DNA from: Hydra vulgaris
Lineage: Eukaryota > Cnidaria > Hydrozoa > Anthoathecata > Hydridae
DNA: 64,000 bases
Assembly: GCF_038396675.1 (NCBI RefSeq)
Contig: NC_088921.1
Location: 20,655,001-20,719,000, forward strand
Direction of reading: 5' to 3'
A model generated the notes under the pieces. The model searched no databases. It was not told the origin of the DNA and worked only from the letters and a program-made list of their open reading frames with translations. Shown here in pieces: positions 41,186 to 52,907 of the stretch (within the stretch, counting starts at the first letter, position 1; every line of letters starts with the position of its first letter). A program made the position numbers and the translations under genes.

Positions 41186-41370
41186 GCATGTCCCCAGCAG
41201 CCGTTGCGATGTGACGAACATGCCAATTTTTTTAAGTGCCAGGCTTAAGGGCCAGCAATATGTATTATAAACATACGATGTACGAACATGTCCTGCAAAA
41301 CCCGGTGGGTTTAATGGATGTGTGAATTTTTTTTAACACCCTGGGTTAATAACCAGACATATATATTTCA
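41186..41370 (+). repeat. G1 3' UTR hairpin modules
   Basis: Two modules: CATGTCCCCAGCAGC...GTGACGAACATG with GCCAGGCTTAAGGGCC, and CATGTCCTGC...CCCGGTGGG with CCTGGGTTAATAACCAGAC then ATATAT. Each pairs a GTCC/GGATGTGT element with a short stem looped by TTAATA, paralleling the family A modules. Confidence 0.65.
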
Positions 41371-41668
41371 AATGACAATATGCTTTATTTTGTTTATACT
41401 TTCCAAAGACTTGTTGTGGTATTATTTCGAATTTGTTTTATTTGCTTTTTTTTTCATTTTCGCCTTTCGTTTTAGTAATACCCACAACAAAAATATAAAT
41501 GAATAAAGAAAAGAGCATGAAATTAACAAATAAAACCAAACGAAACTTAATAAAATACATAATATTTTACAAGATTTCCCCCTCCCCCCCCCACCATGTA
41601 AATATACTCCTTTTGTATATACTTTATATTGAAATATATGTAATTATAAAAAAAAAAAAAAAAAAAAA

Positions 41669-41680
41669 GTATCTGTTCTT
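41669..41680 (+). other. 12-bp U2 remnant (nt 36-47) between G1 and G2
   Basis: GTATCTGTTCTT, perfect, directly followed by the 5' end of G2. Confidence 0.87.
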
Positions 41681-41771
41681 TATTTCTGCCGAGACAGCGA
41701 TTTTAAAAGTAAAAAAATTTATTTTATAGTGGTTTAATTAGGAGTTTTGTGTTTATTTCGGTGTTTACGAT

Positions 41772-42943
41772 ATGGTTTTAAAGATCAGAGAGACCGCCGA
41801 ACTTGTTATTGAAAGAATGAAGAGAACCGCAACCGGAAATGGCAGCGAAATTTTATTTATTTTTCCTCCATACAGCTAAGACGACGAAAGTGAAGTTGAT
41901 CCGGACCAGCAGAAGACCAAAGAGAAAAGAGACGCGGAAGCCCTACCAAAATTTTCAAAAACGTCGTACGCAACAGTAGCAACCAAAGAATTTAAATAAA
42001 AAATCTCCCAAAAACTCTAATATCAAGATTAAGGAAACGAGTTGATATCGATCAACTTATAAGTGCCCTCGAGACAGTAAACTTAGGACGAGAACTTGAA
42101 GGCGTCCAACTAATTCGTGGAAACACTTTCTTGGAGATTGTGATGAAGACTGACACCTCGAAGAACTTCTTGTTGGAGAGGGGACTCGATGTGGGCGGCC
42201 TTCATCACATCTTTCAACAGTCGAACCCTGATAGGGAGCCGAGCCAAACTACTCACGTGTATGTGTTTGGCCTTCCTATCGAGCATAAAAATCTTCACAT
42301 TGGCAACGTTTTTGAACAGCTGGACTTCGACCGGCATGTTTGCACAAAGCCTGTTATGAGGAAAACGCCTGTGAGTGGAACTAAGTACTACACAAGAATC
42401 CTCGTGGCGGTTATGGAAAATATGCCCAGCCCGATATCGGTCAACATGAATAATATGGGATATGCTATAAGAACAAAGCACAACAGCCAACAAACAGCGC
42501 AAGTTGTACAAAATATTCCTGTTGAAAATCCGAGTCAAGATAACATAAACCCGGCACCAGAAAAAATCCCTCAATCAACAACAACAACCTCTGAAAATCA
42601 AAGTTTATCTGAACCGATAATTTTAAATACGATCCCAAGTGAAAAAAAACCTAACCATGAAATCGAAGGAAACAATTTAGAACAACCCGAAACAAATCCC
42701 GAAATTAAAACCCCTAACGAAATCGAGGATACCTTAAGCCAAGTAATCACTAACAGTAAAGAACAACAAATTATCGGAACATATGAAGACCGCAAAATGT
42801 AGAATGGTATAGAGGGCAAAGGAAACAACGATTCGCAAATGAAAGAGGACCACCAAACACCCGAAAATAAACTTAAAAACAAAAGAAAAACCGATCCGAA
42901 CGACCGAAAAACCGAAAATATAAAAAGATCTACCAAAGAATGA
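41772..42943 (+). pseudogene. ORF1 of G2 (frameshift and stops)
   Basis: ATG 41772 opens MVLKIRETAELVIERMKR, with a stop near 41877; KTSYATVATKEF (SYAQAA-like) follows, then further stops. From 42131 a clean 223-codon stretch covers FLEIVMKTDTSKNFLLERGLDV, THVYVFGLPIEHKNLHIGN, YYTRILVAVMENM and GYAIRTKHNSQ, then an Asn/Glu/Pro-rich tail; after a TAG (42800) the frame continues to 42943 with a Lys-rich end. Divergent from the G1 and G3 ORF1s in the N- and C-terminal parts, so G2 is a separate subfamily. Confidence 0.83.
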
Positions 42944-43107
42944 TCAAAACAACGGTAAAATACCTTATATTTTTATTTTATTTTTTTTCAACTATAATAA
43001 TTTTTTGACTTCGCACATTTTGAAACAAAAATAATTTTTTCATTTTTTATTACTTTACAATAACCAAAAGGTAATTTTAAGTTTGAAATGCTTTATTTTA
43101 AATAAAA

Positions 43108-46100
43108 ATGGATGTAAGAATTCTCACCTTTAATGTGAACGGTCTCCAAACTGAGACCAAAAGAAACAAAATATTTCCATTTCTTAAACACTCGGGCTAT
43201 GACGTTATATGCTTGCAAGAAACGCATAGTACCGAGGAAAATAACAACAATTGGACAAATGAATGGAAACACCACACTAACGGTTGCTCTCTTTGGAATA
43301 ATGAAAACCAAAAAGAGCGAGGTGTTTCCATTCTAACAAAAGATAACACTATTTTCTTGCAGCCACATTTACTTTGAAAAACTGTAATCTAAGAGTAATT
43401 AATATATACGGGCCAAATGACCCAAACAAAAAGAAAACTTTTTAAAGCAAATTAGAACACTTGCGCGCAGATCAGAATATATGATCCTTACGGGAGATTT
43501 TAATATGGTTGAAAACCCTCTGTTAGTCAGAGAAGGGGATGATCTACATAATAAAAGCAATACTTTAGGCAAAACCAATTTATATTTTTTTTGCCAAAAA
43601 TTCGAGTTTGTTGATATTTATAAATATGTTAACAGGACAAAACTTTCAAAAGCAGAATAGACAGAATTTATGTACCTTTGACAATCTCAAGAAATTGCGA
43701 ATGCGCTTTAATAGAAAACAAAATAAGTGACCATAAAGACTTCGGCTGTACTCTATAACTTGAGAAGGTGAATGATATAGGCCCGGGCTACTGGCACTAA
43801 AATGTTAGTCTATTAGGCGATTGCGCCTTTAAAGCGAAGCTAAAAAGGATTTTAAATTGGCAAAAACTAAGAAACATAGTTACTCCAGCAGAAATCAATG
43901 GTGGGACATAACAAAATCCCGCATAGAATTGATTGCTATTAAAGGGTCAAAATCCAAAAAGCGCCAAATAAAGCTAAAACAGAAATCTTTACAAAAACAA
44001 ATCGATGAGGATAACCAAAAACAAATGAGAGACTTGGAAAAGCTCGAGGATCAGAGATAAGAGCTTCAAGAACTCCTCTGCGACAGGGGCGTGTTCGTAA
44101 GAACTAAACAAACCATTGCAGAGGATGGAGAAAAACCTTCTAAGGCTCTATTCCATATGAAAAAGAATGACCAAAAGAAAAAGTCTATAAGAGAAATAAA
44201 AGGCGGTTACACCGTTAACACGGACACTGTTAAAATATTAAAAACAATTAGAAATTTCTATAAAAACCTTTACGAAACAAAAAATCTCAATAAAGAAAAA
44301 CAAAGCAAATTTTAAGCAAATATAAAAACATCCCTCACGGATGACCAAAACGCGTCTTTAAATATTTCCTTTAGCAGCGAGGAGCTTTATAACGCTGCAA
44401 TGTCCCTAAACAAAGACAAAACACCAGGGATAGACGGCCTCCAGGCAGAATTCTATCAAGAATGCTGGAATATTTACGAAGAAGAACTTACCGATCTTAT
44501 GAACGGTAATGTCTTACTTGTAAATAACGAGCTGTCGTGGTCGCAGAGGACGGCACTGATTAGTCTCCTTCCTAAAGAGGGTTACCTGACGGCGCTGCAT
44601 ACTGGAGACCAATATCCCTGCTGTGCGCGGATTATAAAATAATTACTAAATCCCTCGCCTTGAGGTTGTCTAAGGTACTAGATCAAATTCATATACATGA
44701 ATTTGATCTAGTACCTTATTCGGATACATGAGTAAACTTTCTAGTATAAACAGAGGTGTTCGTCAAGGCGACCCTATTTCACTCATGATTTATTGCCTGG
44801 CAGTGGAAACCCTCGCTCTAGAAGTCAGAAACAACCCTGACATAGACGGAATTCCCCTACCTGGCACAAAAAACAATTTAAAAGTAATGCAGTACGCTGA
44901 CGACACCACAATATTCCTGAGGAACCCGAAATCGATCCAAAGCGTTTTCAAAACGCTAGACGATATCGAGGAAGCCTCAGAATCAAATATTAACAAAAGC
45001 AAAACCAAAGGTCTGGCGTTAGGTGGATTTAACCACATCCACTATGAAAACACGACCAGAATACTAAACCAAAAGCTGATAGATATTAACTGGTGCAACG
45101 CCTCAGGCATTAAAATTTTAGGTATTACCTTCCACACCGACCTAGCCTACACCGCTAGCGCAAATTGGAAGAAAGCCGTTGAAAACTTTAGAAAAAAAAT
45201 TAAAAGTTTCAGATTCCGATACATTTCTTTAAAGTGCAAGGGTACTTTTGTTAATACTCTTTCACTTTCTAAGGTGTGGGTCGTGGCCAACGGCTTTTCA
45301 ATTAACGAATTTTTCCACGGAGCAAATTAAAAAAGAGATTTCAGCGTACTTATGGCAGAGCGAATACGCGCAGCCCATAAAAAGCGACATCTTAAATCTA
45401 CCAATAAATAAAGGAGGACTAGGCATTCTTGACACAAAAAAGCAAGGTTTAGCCCTCCGAACACAACATATACTCCAAATAAATGAACAAGAAAACAAAC
45501 TAGAGTCATGCTTTATTCAAAACTATTATTTGGCGCACCATCTAGCTAAACAGGCGCGAACAAACTACCCGCAATGGTTGTTTCTTCAAGAATTGACTAT
45601 TCAAAATCCTCAAACGAACTCCAATTTTACTATAAAGACGTCATTAAGAACATTAAGTGCGATGACAAAATTTTAGAAATTAAACCTAGAAGCGCAAAAA
45701 ATATCCGCTCGTTTCTCATCAAAGCTGACGAAAACTTCAATTTAATAAAAATACAAAGGGCATGGGATACAATGCTACAAAAAAATCTTCCATGGCAAAA
45801 AACATGGGAGAAAAGCTTCGTATCTCACGCCAACGGTTCCAGCTAAAACACCCTCTGGAGAGCCTTAACTAACTCACTTCCGACTCTTGAAAAAATTCAG
45901 AGTTGGAGGAAAAACAGAGGCCGCGGAAACAATAATTGTGAATATTGTGGAGCAATGGAAAAAACAATGCACCCTTTCATCAACTGCAAAAAGGCTAGGT
46001 CTGTGTGGAAGGCATTTATACCAACGTAGGAAAGACTTTTACCAACAAAAAAATTTAATACCGTCTCTGCGTTATTTCTAACAAACATCGAGTACTTGTC

Positions 46101-46360
46101 AAAGAAAGACTACACTGCGAAAATAGCAATGACTCTGGCTCACTTGATAACGTCGCGGTTATGGTGGGCCAGAAACATGAAACTTAAGGAAAACAAAAAT
46201 ATACTCTCGGCAAGAATTGCAGATAGGATCAAATAAGATATTAGAAATATATGAAAAATAAACTATAACAAATATTTAAGAGAAAACAACGTGGAAAAAT
46301 TCCATAACATGTTTTCTATAAACAATGCAATTAGCGATAAAAATAATCCGAGTCTATCTC
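43108..46360 (+). pseudogene. ORF2 of G2: endonuclease, RT with internal loss, C-terminus
   Basis: MDVRILTFNVNGLQTETKRN, CLQETHS, then shifts; VINIYGPN and TGDFNMVEN remain readable. GPGYWH and the linker follow; TPGIDGLQAEFYQ begins the pre-RT. At 44671-44718 a perfect palindrome replaces about 90 residues between ALRLSKVLD and GYMSKLSS, removing RT motif A. After it, GVRQGDPISLMI and MQYADDTTIF are intact (44728-45330). The C-terminal part has NKGGLGILDTKKQG and the finger NCEYCGAMEKTMHPFINC. Frameshifts near 45330 and 45680 and stops near 46028 and 46236. Confidence 0.87.
44671..44718. repeat. Perfect palindrome replacing part of the RT in G2
   Basis: Arms 44671-44692 and 44697-44718 (22 bases each, containing GGTACTAGATCAAATTC) with loop ATAC. 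The left arm continues the ORF2 codons for KVLDQI; the right arm is their fold-back copy. Confidence 0.92.
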
Positions 46361-46424
46361 TTCTCTTATTATTAAAGGTTTTCAACCAAACAATTAACAT
46401 TATTTTTAATTATAAACAAAAAGC

Positions 46425-46625
46425 ATGTCCCCAGCAGCCCCTGTGGGTGTGACGGACATGCCTATATTTTATAAATGCAAGGCTTAATGGCCAGCACTAT
46501 ATATTTTAAATGTGACGAGAAAAACACGAACATGTCCTACAAAGCCCGGTGGCAATGATGGATGTGTGTATTTTATATAATAGCCTGGGGTAATAGCCCG
46601 ACATATTTATTATAAACTCGTAAAT
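46425..46625 (+). repeat. G2 3' UTR hairpin modules
   Basis: Modules with CATGTCCCCAGCAGCCCCTG, GCAAGGCTTAATGGCCAGC and then CATGTCC...CCCGGTGGC and CCTGGGGTAATAGCCCGAC followed by ATATTTAT. The GTAATA loop is the same as in family A. Confidence 0.65.
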
Positions 46626-46880
46626 AATTTGTTCGAGTTACTTTTATTAAAAACCTGTTGTGGTTTAATTTCGATTTGTTTTTTCGTTTTTCGGCTTTTC
46701 GATTTTCGTTTTTTTCTATAACCACAACAGTTTTAAATAATTAAAAAAATTCTTTCTAAATTTCCATAAATAAATAATATAGAAACAAAATGCTGTCTCA
46801 AAAAAGAGAAGAAAAAATTTATTATATTAAAAAAACTTTTCCCCCTAATTGTAAATAGTCCACTGTAATAAATATTTGAG

Positions 46881-47391
46881 TGTACTGCGATTGATTACCC
46901 TTCACTTACAACGGGTTGCCTGTAAGGCGACTTTTGTTTGTAGAGTGTTTAGGTGAGTGTTTGAGTGTTATTTTGTGTGTATTGAGTGTTTATGAGTGCG
47001 AACCGAGCGACCGAGAGTTTTAATAATACACTTAGTGTATTTATTACTTTACAAAGTCTTTAAAATAAACAACCACTTATTAGATGGATAACATAAAAGC
47101 TATTGCAGTCGAATCACCTAACAGTTATGCCCAAGTTACAAAATCTAATTATAACTCTAACACAATAAACGAATATTCAACTTTGAAAAATACCCTATTA
47201 TGTCGAATTCAAAATAATATAAATGAAATCGATGTTCTTTCGACATTAGAGGATGCTGGTCTAGACAAATATCTAGATGGACTCCAGATCATCCGGAATA
47301 AAACTATGATTGAAATTGTTATGAAATCTGAAAAAGCTAAAGCTATACTTCAACAAAATGGTCTTACCATAAAAGGTAATCAATATCAGTT
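46881..47391 (+). mobile_element. ORF1-type element H, 5' part only
   Basis: The 5' UTR has TTGATTACCCTTCACTT then CAACGGGTTGCC (46891-46920), like F and the C group, and GTGTGTATTGAGTG runs. No U2 junction or poly(A) is visible upstream. It is cut by G3 within ORF1, so whether it was ORF1-only is unknown. Confidence 0.65.
47084..47391 (+). pseudogene. ORF1 N-terminal part of element H (truncated)
   Basis: MDNIKAIAVESPNSYAQVTKSN begins at 47084; the core LKNTLLCRIQNNINEI, EDAGLDKYLDGLQIIRNK and IEIVMKSEKAKAILQQNGL is clean for about 103 codons and is similar to C- and F-type ORF1. At QYQF it runs into the 5' end of G3 (TTTTTTATAGCGGAGAC). The remaining two thirds of the protein are missing. 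Confidence 0.78.
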
Positions 47392-47479
47392 TTTTATAGC
47401 GGAGACAGCGATTTAAAAAGTGGAAATTGTTTTAGTGTTTTTTATTATCAAGGAGTTACTTGTTAGTTTTTGGTTTATA

Positions 47480-48772
47480 ATGGAGTTTAGTATTAACGAG
47501 CAATCTAAAGTCGTACTCGAGAAAATGGAAAAAGTAGCGAAAGGTAAAGTAATGTTTGAAGACGTCAACATAGGGTACAGCTCTGACGACATGTGGAAGA
47601 CTCGGGAGACGAGGAGATTCTTCGACGGATGCAGGCAAAAGCTCTGCCAAAAAATTCGAAACCGTGCGACAAAGTTGTGGTTCCGACGGACGGAGAGAAG
47701 TTTCCAAAAACAATACAGGCGGAAACCCTGCCAAAATTTTTAATATCTACGGACCTAATCGGATTAACCGCATTAAAAAGTTACGCTAGCGCAACTAAAT
47801 CTTCGATTGAAGACGCAAAAAATAATTACGATATCGATTCGTAAAAAGTTCTACCTAAAACCCTGTTATGCAGGCTGCAAAAAAAAAAACAATTAATGAA
47901 ATTTTGTTTGCATTAGAAAAAGAAGGTATGGCAGCCGATCTGGAAGGTCTGCAGTTGATTCATAGTAATTTTGTTTTAGAGATTGTCATGAGGACGGAGA
48001 CAACAAGGAACCTTCTTATTGAGAGGGATCTTGTTATTAACCGTCTACATCACACCTTCAACAAATCAAATCCTGAATCCATGTTTCAGTGTTTGGCCTT
48101 CCGATCGAGGATAAACACCTGATTGTCGGAAAAATCTTGGAGCAATTGGGTTACGGCAGGGATGTGTATGCAAAGCCTGTCATGAGGAAAACTCCCGTGA
48201 ATGGATTACTCTACTACTCGGGAATCCTTGTGGCGGTGATGGAAGACATGTCAGGACCCATTCCAACTCATCTGAATATAAACGGCTACAACGTTAGAGT
48301 TCAGCACAATAAACAGACTGGGCAATTTCCAACAGCCACAGTAGCACAGCCTTTAACCTCTTTAAACAAAGATCAACCGACCTAAGCGATGGCCACAATT
48401 CCGGCCGACCACATCGTTGAAGAACTATCAACAAATATCGTGACAGCACTATTATCGTCTGAAACACACTGCACCACCCAACCGATAGCTACCTCTACCG
48501 TAACTTCCGACCTACCTTATTCACCAACGAAAAAGGAGTCCTCTGAAACCTTTCCCACCGATATCCAAGAAACCCATAGCGACCAAGGTATGACTGACGA
48601 ATCACCAAGCAGTGGAGCTGAGACTATCAAAGAAGACGAAGCTGTCGATGACGGAGGGGCATACCAAAAAACAAACCGAAAAAGAAAAAGGCAACGAAAA
48701 GCGAGAAGAGAAGCAAGAGCGAAAAGGAGAACAGCTCACGGAAACGTAAAACACCGGCTTGGGTTGCGGTGA
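47480..48772 (+). pseudogene. ORF1 of G3 (frameshifts)
   Basis: ATG 47480 reads MEFSINEQSKVVLEKMEKV, with a shift at 47585; then EDSGDEEILRRMQAKALPK, LKSYASATKSS and a TAA at 47842. Core LLCRLQ after another shift, EGLQLIHSNFVLEIVMRTE, a deletion before the VFGLPIEDKHLIVGK block (about 15 residues lost), YYSGILVAVMEDM, GYNVRVQHNKQTGQ, a Pro/Thr-rich part, and the basic end RKRKRQRKARREARAKRR identical in type to G1. Start chosen by match to G1 (SINEQSK). Confidence 0.87.
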
Positions 48773-48915
48773 GAGTCTTTTAATTATTTTTTATTTTATT
48801 TACTTCTTCACGAAATTTGTTTTCATTAATAGCCAACCTAAGTTTGTGATTTTATATTTTCAATAAGAATTTCTTTTTTTTAATTCAATCTCATAATAAA
48901 ACTTTGTCATGAAAA

Positions 48916-51900
48916 ATGAAAAAAAGAATTCTAACGCTGAACGTGAATGGTCTCCAAACCGAGACCAAACGTAACAAAATATTTCGATTCCTCAAAAATT
49001 CGGACTATGACATGATATGCTTGCAAGAAACGCATAGTACCGAAGAAAGCAACAACAAATGGAGTTTATAATGGAAAAACACAACAAATGGTACCTCTAT
49101 TTGGAAAAGCGGAAACCAAAAAGAGCGGGGTGTTGCCATTCTATCTTAAAATGAACATATATTTAACGAAATTAGACGACAGCGGGATAATTCTTGCTGA
49201 CAATTTCTCTTTAAAACACACAATAATAAAAATAATTAACTTAAACGGACCTAATATTCCGCAACATAAAGAAAACTTTTTTAAATAGGTTAAAAAGCAC
49301 GCGCGAGGATCGGATTATATGATCCTGGCGGGTGACTTTAACATGGTTGTAAACTCCCATTTAGACAGGGAAGGAGGGGACCTCTTTAACAAAAATAATA
49401 CTCTCAGTAGAGTCAATTTGGGATACTTTTGCGAAAAGTTTGATTTAGTTGTCGAACTTCGCAAGAGTAATTCAAACAAAGTTGACTTTACCTATGAAAA
49501 GCCAGACAAAAGTTTCAAAAGTAGAATCGATAGAATCTAAGTTCCTTTGATAACCTCGAGAAACTGTGAATGCGCCATAATAGAGAACAAACTGAGTGAC
49601 CACAGAGTCACGCTTTTAAGGCGGAACTGAAAAGCGATTTTGAACAAGAAAAAAATAATAAAAACAATTACATCAATAGCAATCAATGGTGGGATATTAC
49701 GAAATCCCGCATAAAGTTGATTGCTATAGAAACATCTAAAAAAAAAAAGCGCGAACTAAAATGCAAACAAAATAACATTCGAAAACAAATTGAAATTAAA
49801 AACCAAAACCCAGAAAGAGACTTGGAAACACTTGAAGACCTAAAGTTTGAGCTTCAAGAACTCGTCTGCGACGGGGGCGTTTTCGTCAGAACGAAGCAAA
49901 TCATGGCAGAGGAGGGCGAAAAACCTTCCAAAGCTCTCTTTCATATGGAAAAAAATAACCAAAAGCAAAAAGTTATAAACCATATTAAAGATGGCGATGT
50001 CATGCAAACGGACACCGTTCATATAATAGAAACAATCAGAAAATTTTACAAAAACTTATACAAAGTAAAAAAGCTAAATACAGAAAAGCAAAACCAATTT
50101 TTAAAAAACATTACGAGTTCGCTCTCGGATAATCAAAATGCGTTTTTAAACATCCCGTTTAGCAAAGGCAAAACACCAGGGATAGACAGCCTCCCAGTAG
50201 AATTCTATCAAAAATAATGGAATGTTTACGGAGAAGAACTAACCGTTTTCATGAACGCTAACGTCTTTGAAAAAAAAAACGAGATGTAATGGTCCTAAAG
50301 AACAGCACTGATAAGTCTTCTTCCTAAAGAAGGAGACCTAACTGCGCTGCGGAACTGGCGACCGATATCCCTGCTGTGCGCGGACTATAAAATAACAACA
50401 AAAGCCCTCGCAGTGAGGCTATCAAAGATACTCAACACTATCCTCGGACCGTCGCAAACGTGCTCGTTACCGGGAAAAAACATATTCTGCAACATTTGTC
50501 TGGTTTGAGATTTAATACAATATACTAACGAGAAAAGCATCGATGATGTCCTGATTACAATTGACGAGGAAAAAGCCTTCGACTAAATCGACAGGAGCTT
50601 GCTGGTCAAAACACTTCAGAAATTCAATTAAGGCGAAAAATTTATTAGCACCATTGAACAAACAATGAAAAACACCCAATCTATTATATTAAATAACAGC
50701 TACATGAGCAAGCCGTTCAGTATAAGCAGAGGAGTTCACCAAGGTGACCCGATATCCCTTATGCTTGACTGCCTGGTTGTGGAGTCGCTGGCCCTAGACA
50801 TTAGAAACAATCCTGATGTGGACGGCATTCCTTTTCCAGAAACTAAACACAAATTAAAAGTCTCCCTATATGCAGATGACACCACGATGTTCCTGAGGAA
50901 CCCGAAGTCGATCGAATGCGTTTTTAAAACGCTAGACGACATCGAGGAAGCCTCAGGCTCTAACATAAACAAAAAAAAACCAAAGGCCTGGCGTTGGGTG
51001 GTTTCAATCACATCCACTACAAAAACACAGCCAGAGTGTTGAAACAAAAATGTTTCATTATCAACTGATGCAACGCCACCGGCATCAAATTTTTAGGAAT
51101 ATCCTTCCACACCGACTTAGCTTACACCACTAGCGTAAATTGGAAGAAAGCTGTTGAAAGCTTTAGGAAAAAAATTAAAAGCTTTAAATTCCGCAACATA
51201 TCTTTGAGATGCAAGGGTGTTTTTGTAAACACTCTTGCACTCTCAAAGGTATGGTTTGTGGCCGACGGCTACCCAATCAGCAAAACAATTTCCAAACTAA
51301 TAAAAAAAAAATATCCGCGTACCTCTGGCAAAGCGATTATGCGCAACCATTAAAATATGACATCTTAAATATACCCATTGATAAAGGAGGACTAGGCATC
51401 CTTGATACCAAAAATCAGTGCTTAGCTCTCCGAAACAAAAATATTTTTTTAGTAAAGGAAAAATAAAACTCTCACGAGTCTTGTTTCATCCAAAACAACT
51501 ACTTAGCCCACCACCTAACTAGAAGAGGAAAAACCAATTATCCCCAATGGTTGTTTCTAACCAGAAACAACTTTCCAAAATCAATTAAAGACCTTCCTTT
51601 TTACTACAAAGACGTTGTTGAGATAATTAAAACCAACGATAAATTTTTTGAAATAAAAACTAAAAACTCCAAGAACATATATGACGTTGTCAGCAAGTTT
51701 GGCGAAAACATACACATCCAAAAAATACAAATGGCATGGGATGTAAAGCTTTAAAAGTCACTTACGTGGAAAAAATATGGGAAAGAAACTTAAATTCTAT
51801 GCCAGCGGACCTAGCAAAAACGTCCTCTGGAGAATACTAACAAACTCGCTTCCGACTCTTGAAAAGATTCAGAGTTGGAGGAAAAACAGAGGACGGGGAA

Positions 51901-52320
51901 ACGCTAACTGCAAAACCTGCGGTGCAGTGGAAAGGATGTTACACCCGTTTATCCACTGCAAGAAAGCTAGATCGGTTTGGAAGTCTTTCAAAACGTTTAT
52001 GAAAAGCTCATAAAAGAGCAAAACTTTAACATAGTTTGTGCGGTCTTTCTGACAAATATAGGCTACTTGTCAAAGAAGGACCACACTGCTAAAATAGCTT
52101 TAACCCTGGCCAACGTAATAACTTCAAAGTTATGTTGGGCCAGAAACATGAAGTTAAAAGAAAACAAAATTATACCCTCTGCAAGAGTTGTAGAGGTCAT
52201 TAAAAAAGAAATTAGAAACATCTGGCAGATAAATTACATCATATATTTAAGGAAAATCAACGTGGAAATGTTTCACGAACAGCTTTCATTCAACAACGCG
52301 ATAACCGATAAGAATACCTA
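48916..52320 (+). pseudogene. ORF2 of G3: all domains, many stops
   Basis: MKKRILTLNVNGLQ, CLQETHSTEE, an altered INLNGPN (Tyr to Leu/Asn), AGDFNMVVN and KLSDHR; after SDH the sequence skips to HAFKAELKSDFEQ, losing the GPGYWHLN segment between two SDH-type repeats. Linker and pre-RT (49717-50217) are clean; the RT has stops at several sites; GVHQGDPISLML has Arg to His; LYADDTTMF keeps YADD. The C-terminal part (51209-52320) has LGILDTKNQC and the intact finger NCKTCGAVERMLHPFIHC. Confidence 0.88.
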
Positions 52321-52414
52321 AAACCTTGTGTTCCTTGTTTAAGGAAGAAATTTCAACCATGATTTGATTAATCTGTATATTTATAAATTCTTTTTAAATA
52401 TCAACCAAACGAAA

Positions 52415-52610
52415 AAGCATGTCCCTAGCTGCCATTGTGGTGTGACGGACATGGCAATATTATTTAAGTGCCAGGCTTAATGGCCAGCAATATGTATTAT
52501 AAACACACGATGTACGAACATGTCCTGCAAAACCCGGTGGTTTTAATGGATGTGTGAATTTTTTTGAACAGCCTGGGTTAATAACCAGACATATATATTT
52601 TAAATAACAA
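52415..52610 (+). repeat. G3 3' UTR hairpin modules
   Basis: Same two modules as G1 with few changes: CATGTCCCTAGCTGCC and GCCAGGCTTAATGGCC, then CATGTCCTGC, CCCGGTGG, CCTGGGTTAATAACCAGAC and ATATATA. Confidence 0.65.
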
Positions 52611-52895
52611 TATGTTTTGTTTTGTTTATACTTTTCTAAGGCTTGTTGTGGTATTATTTCGAACTTGTTTTATTCGCTTTTTTTTATTTTCGCTTTTCGT
52701 TTTAGTAATACCCACAACAAAAATATAAATAAATAAAGAAAAGAGCATAAATCTAACAAATAAAATTAAACGAAACGTAATAAAATACATAATTATTTAC
52801 AATTTTTTTCCCCGCACCATGTAAATATACTCCTGTTGTATATTCTTTATATTGAAATGTATGTAATTATCAAAAAAAAAAAAAAAAAAAAAAAA

Positions 52896-52907
52896 GTATT
52901 TGTTTTT
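52896..52907 (+). other. Decayed 12-bp U2 remnant between G3 and SINE S3
   Basis: GTATTTGTTTTT, two changes from GTATCTGTTCTT, between the G3 poly(A) and the SINE head. Confidence 0.78.

Larger units (their letters stand above)
36719..41668 (+). mobile_element. Family G LINE copy G1 (4.95 kb)
   Basis: 5' UTR with GGAGACAGCGATTT (36741-36754), ORF1, ORF2 without most of its endonuclease, 3' UTR with hairpin modules (41112-41646) and a 22-base poly(A) joined to GTATCTGTTCTT. The 142-bp gap between the ORFs (38133-38274) is AT-rich with no gene. Confidence 0.9.
41681..46880 (+). mobile_element. Family G LINE copy G2 (5.2 kb)
   Basis: Starts TATTTCTGCCGAGACAGCG right after U2 nt 47. Both ORFs are broken. 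The 3' UTR has the same modules as G1; near the end CCCCCTAATTGTAAATAG matches the G1/G3 ends, but the poly(A) and U2 flank are missing and it runs into element H near 46880 (boundary approximate). Confidence 0.83.
47392..52895 (+). mobile_element. Family G LINE copy G3 (5.5 kb)
   Basis: 5' end joined to element H, not to U2; GGAGACAGCGATTT at 47401. Both ORFs are present at nearly full length with many stops. 3' UTR modules and a 24-base poly(A) lead to a decayed U2 remnant (GTATTTGTTTTT). The 143-bp inter-ORF gap (48773-48915) has no gene. Closest to G1 in ORF1 and RT. Confidence 0.87.

Noticed and set aside
41577-41595. C-rich run CCCCCTCCCCCCCCCC as a G-quadruplex signal
   Set aside because: It is part of the G-family 3' UTR and is much shorter in G2 and G3, so it is probably a slippage tract in one copy.
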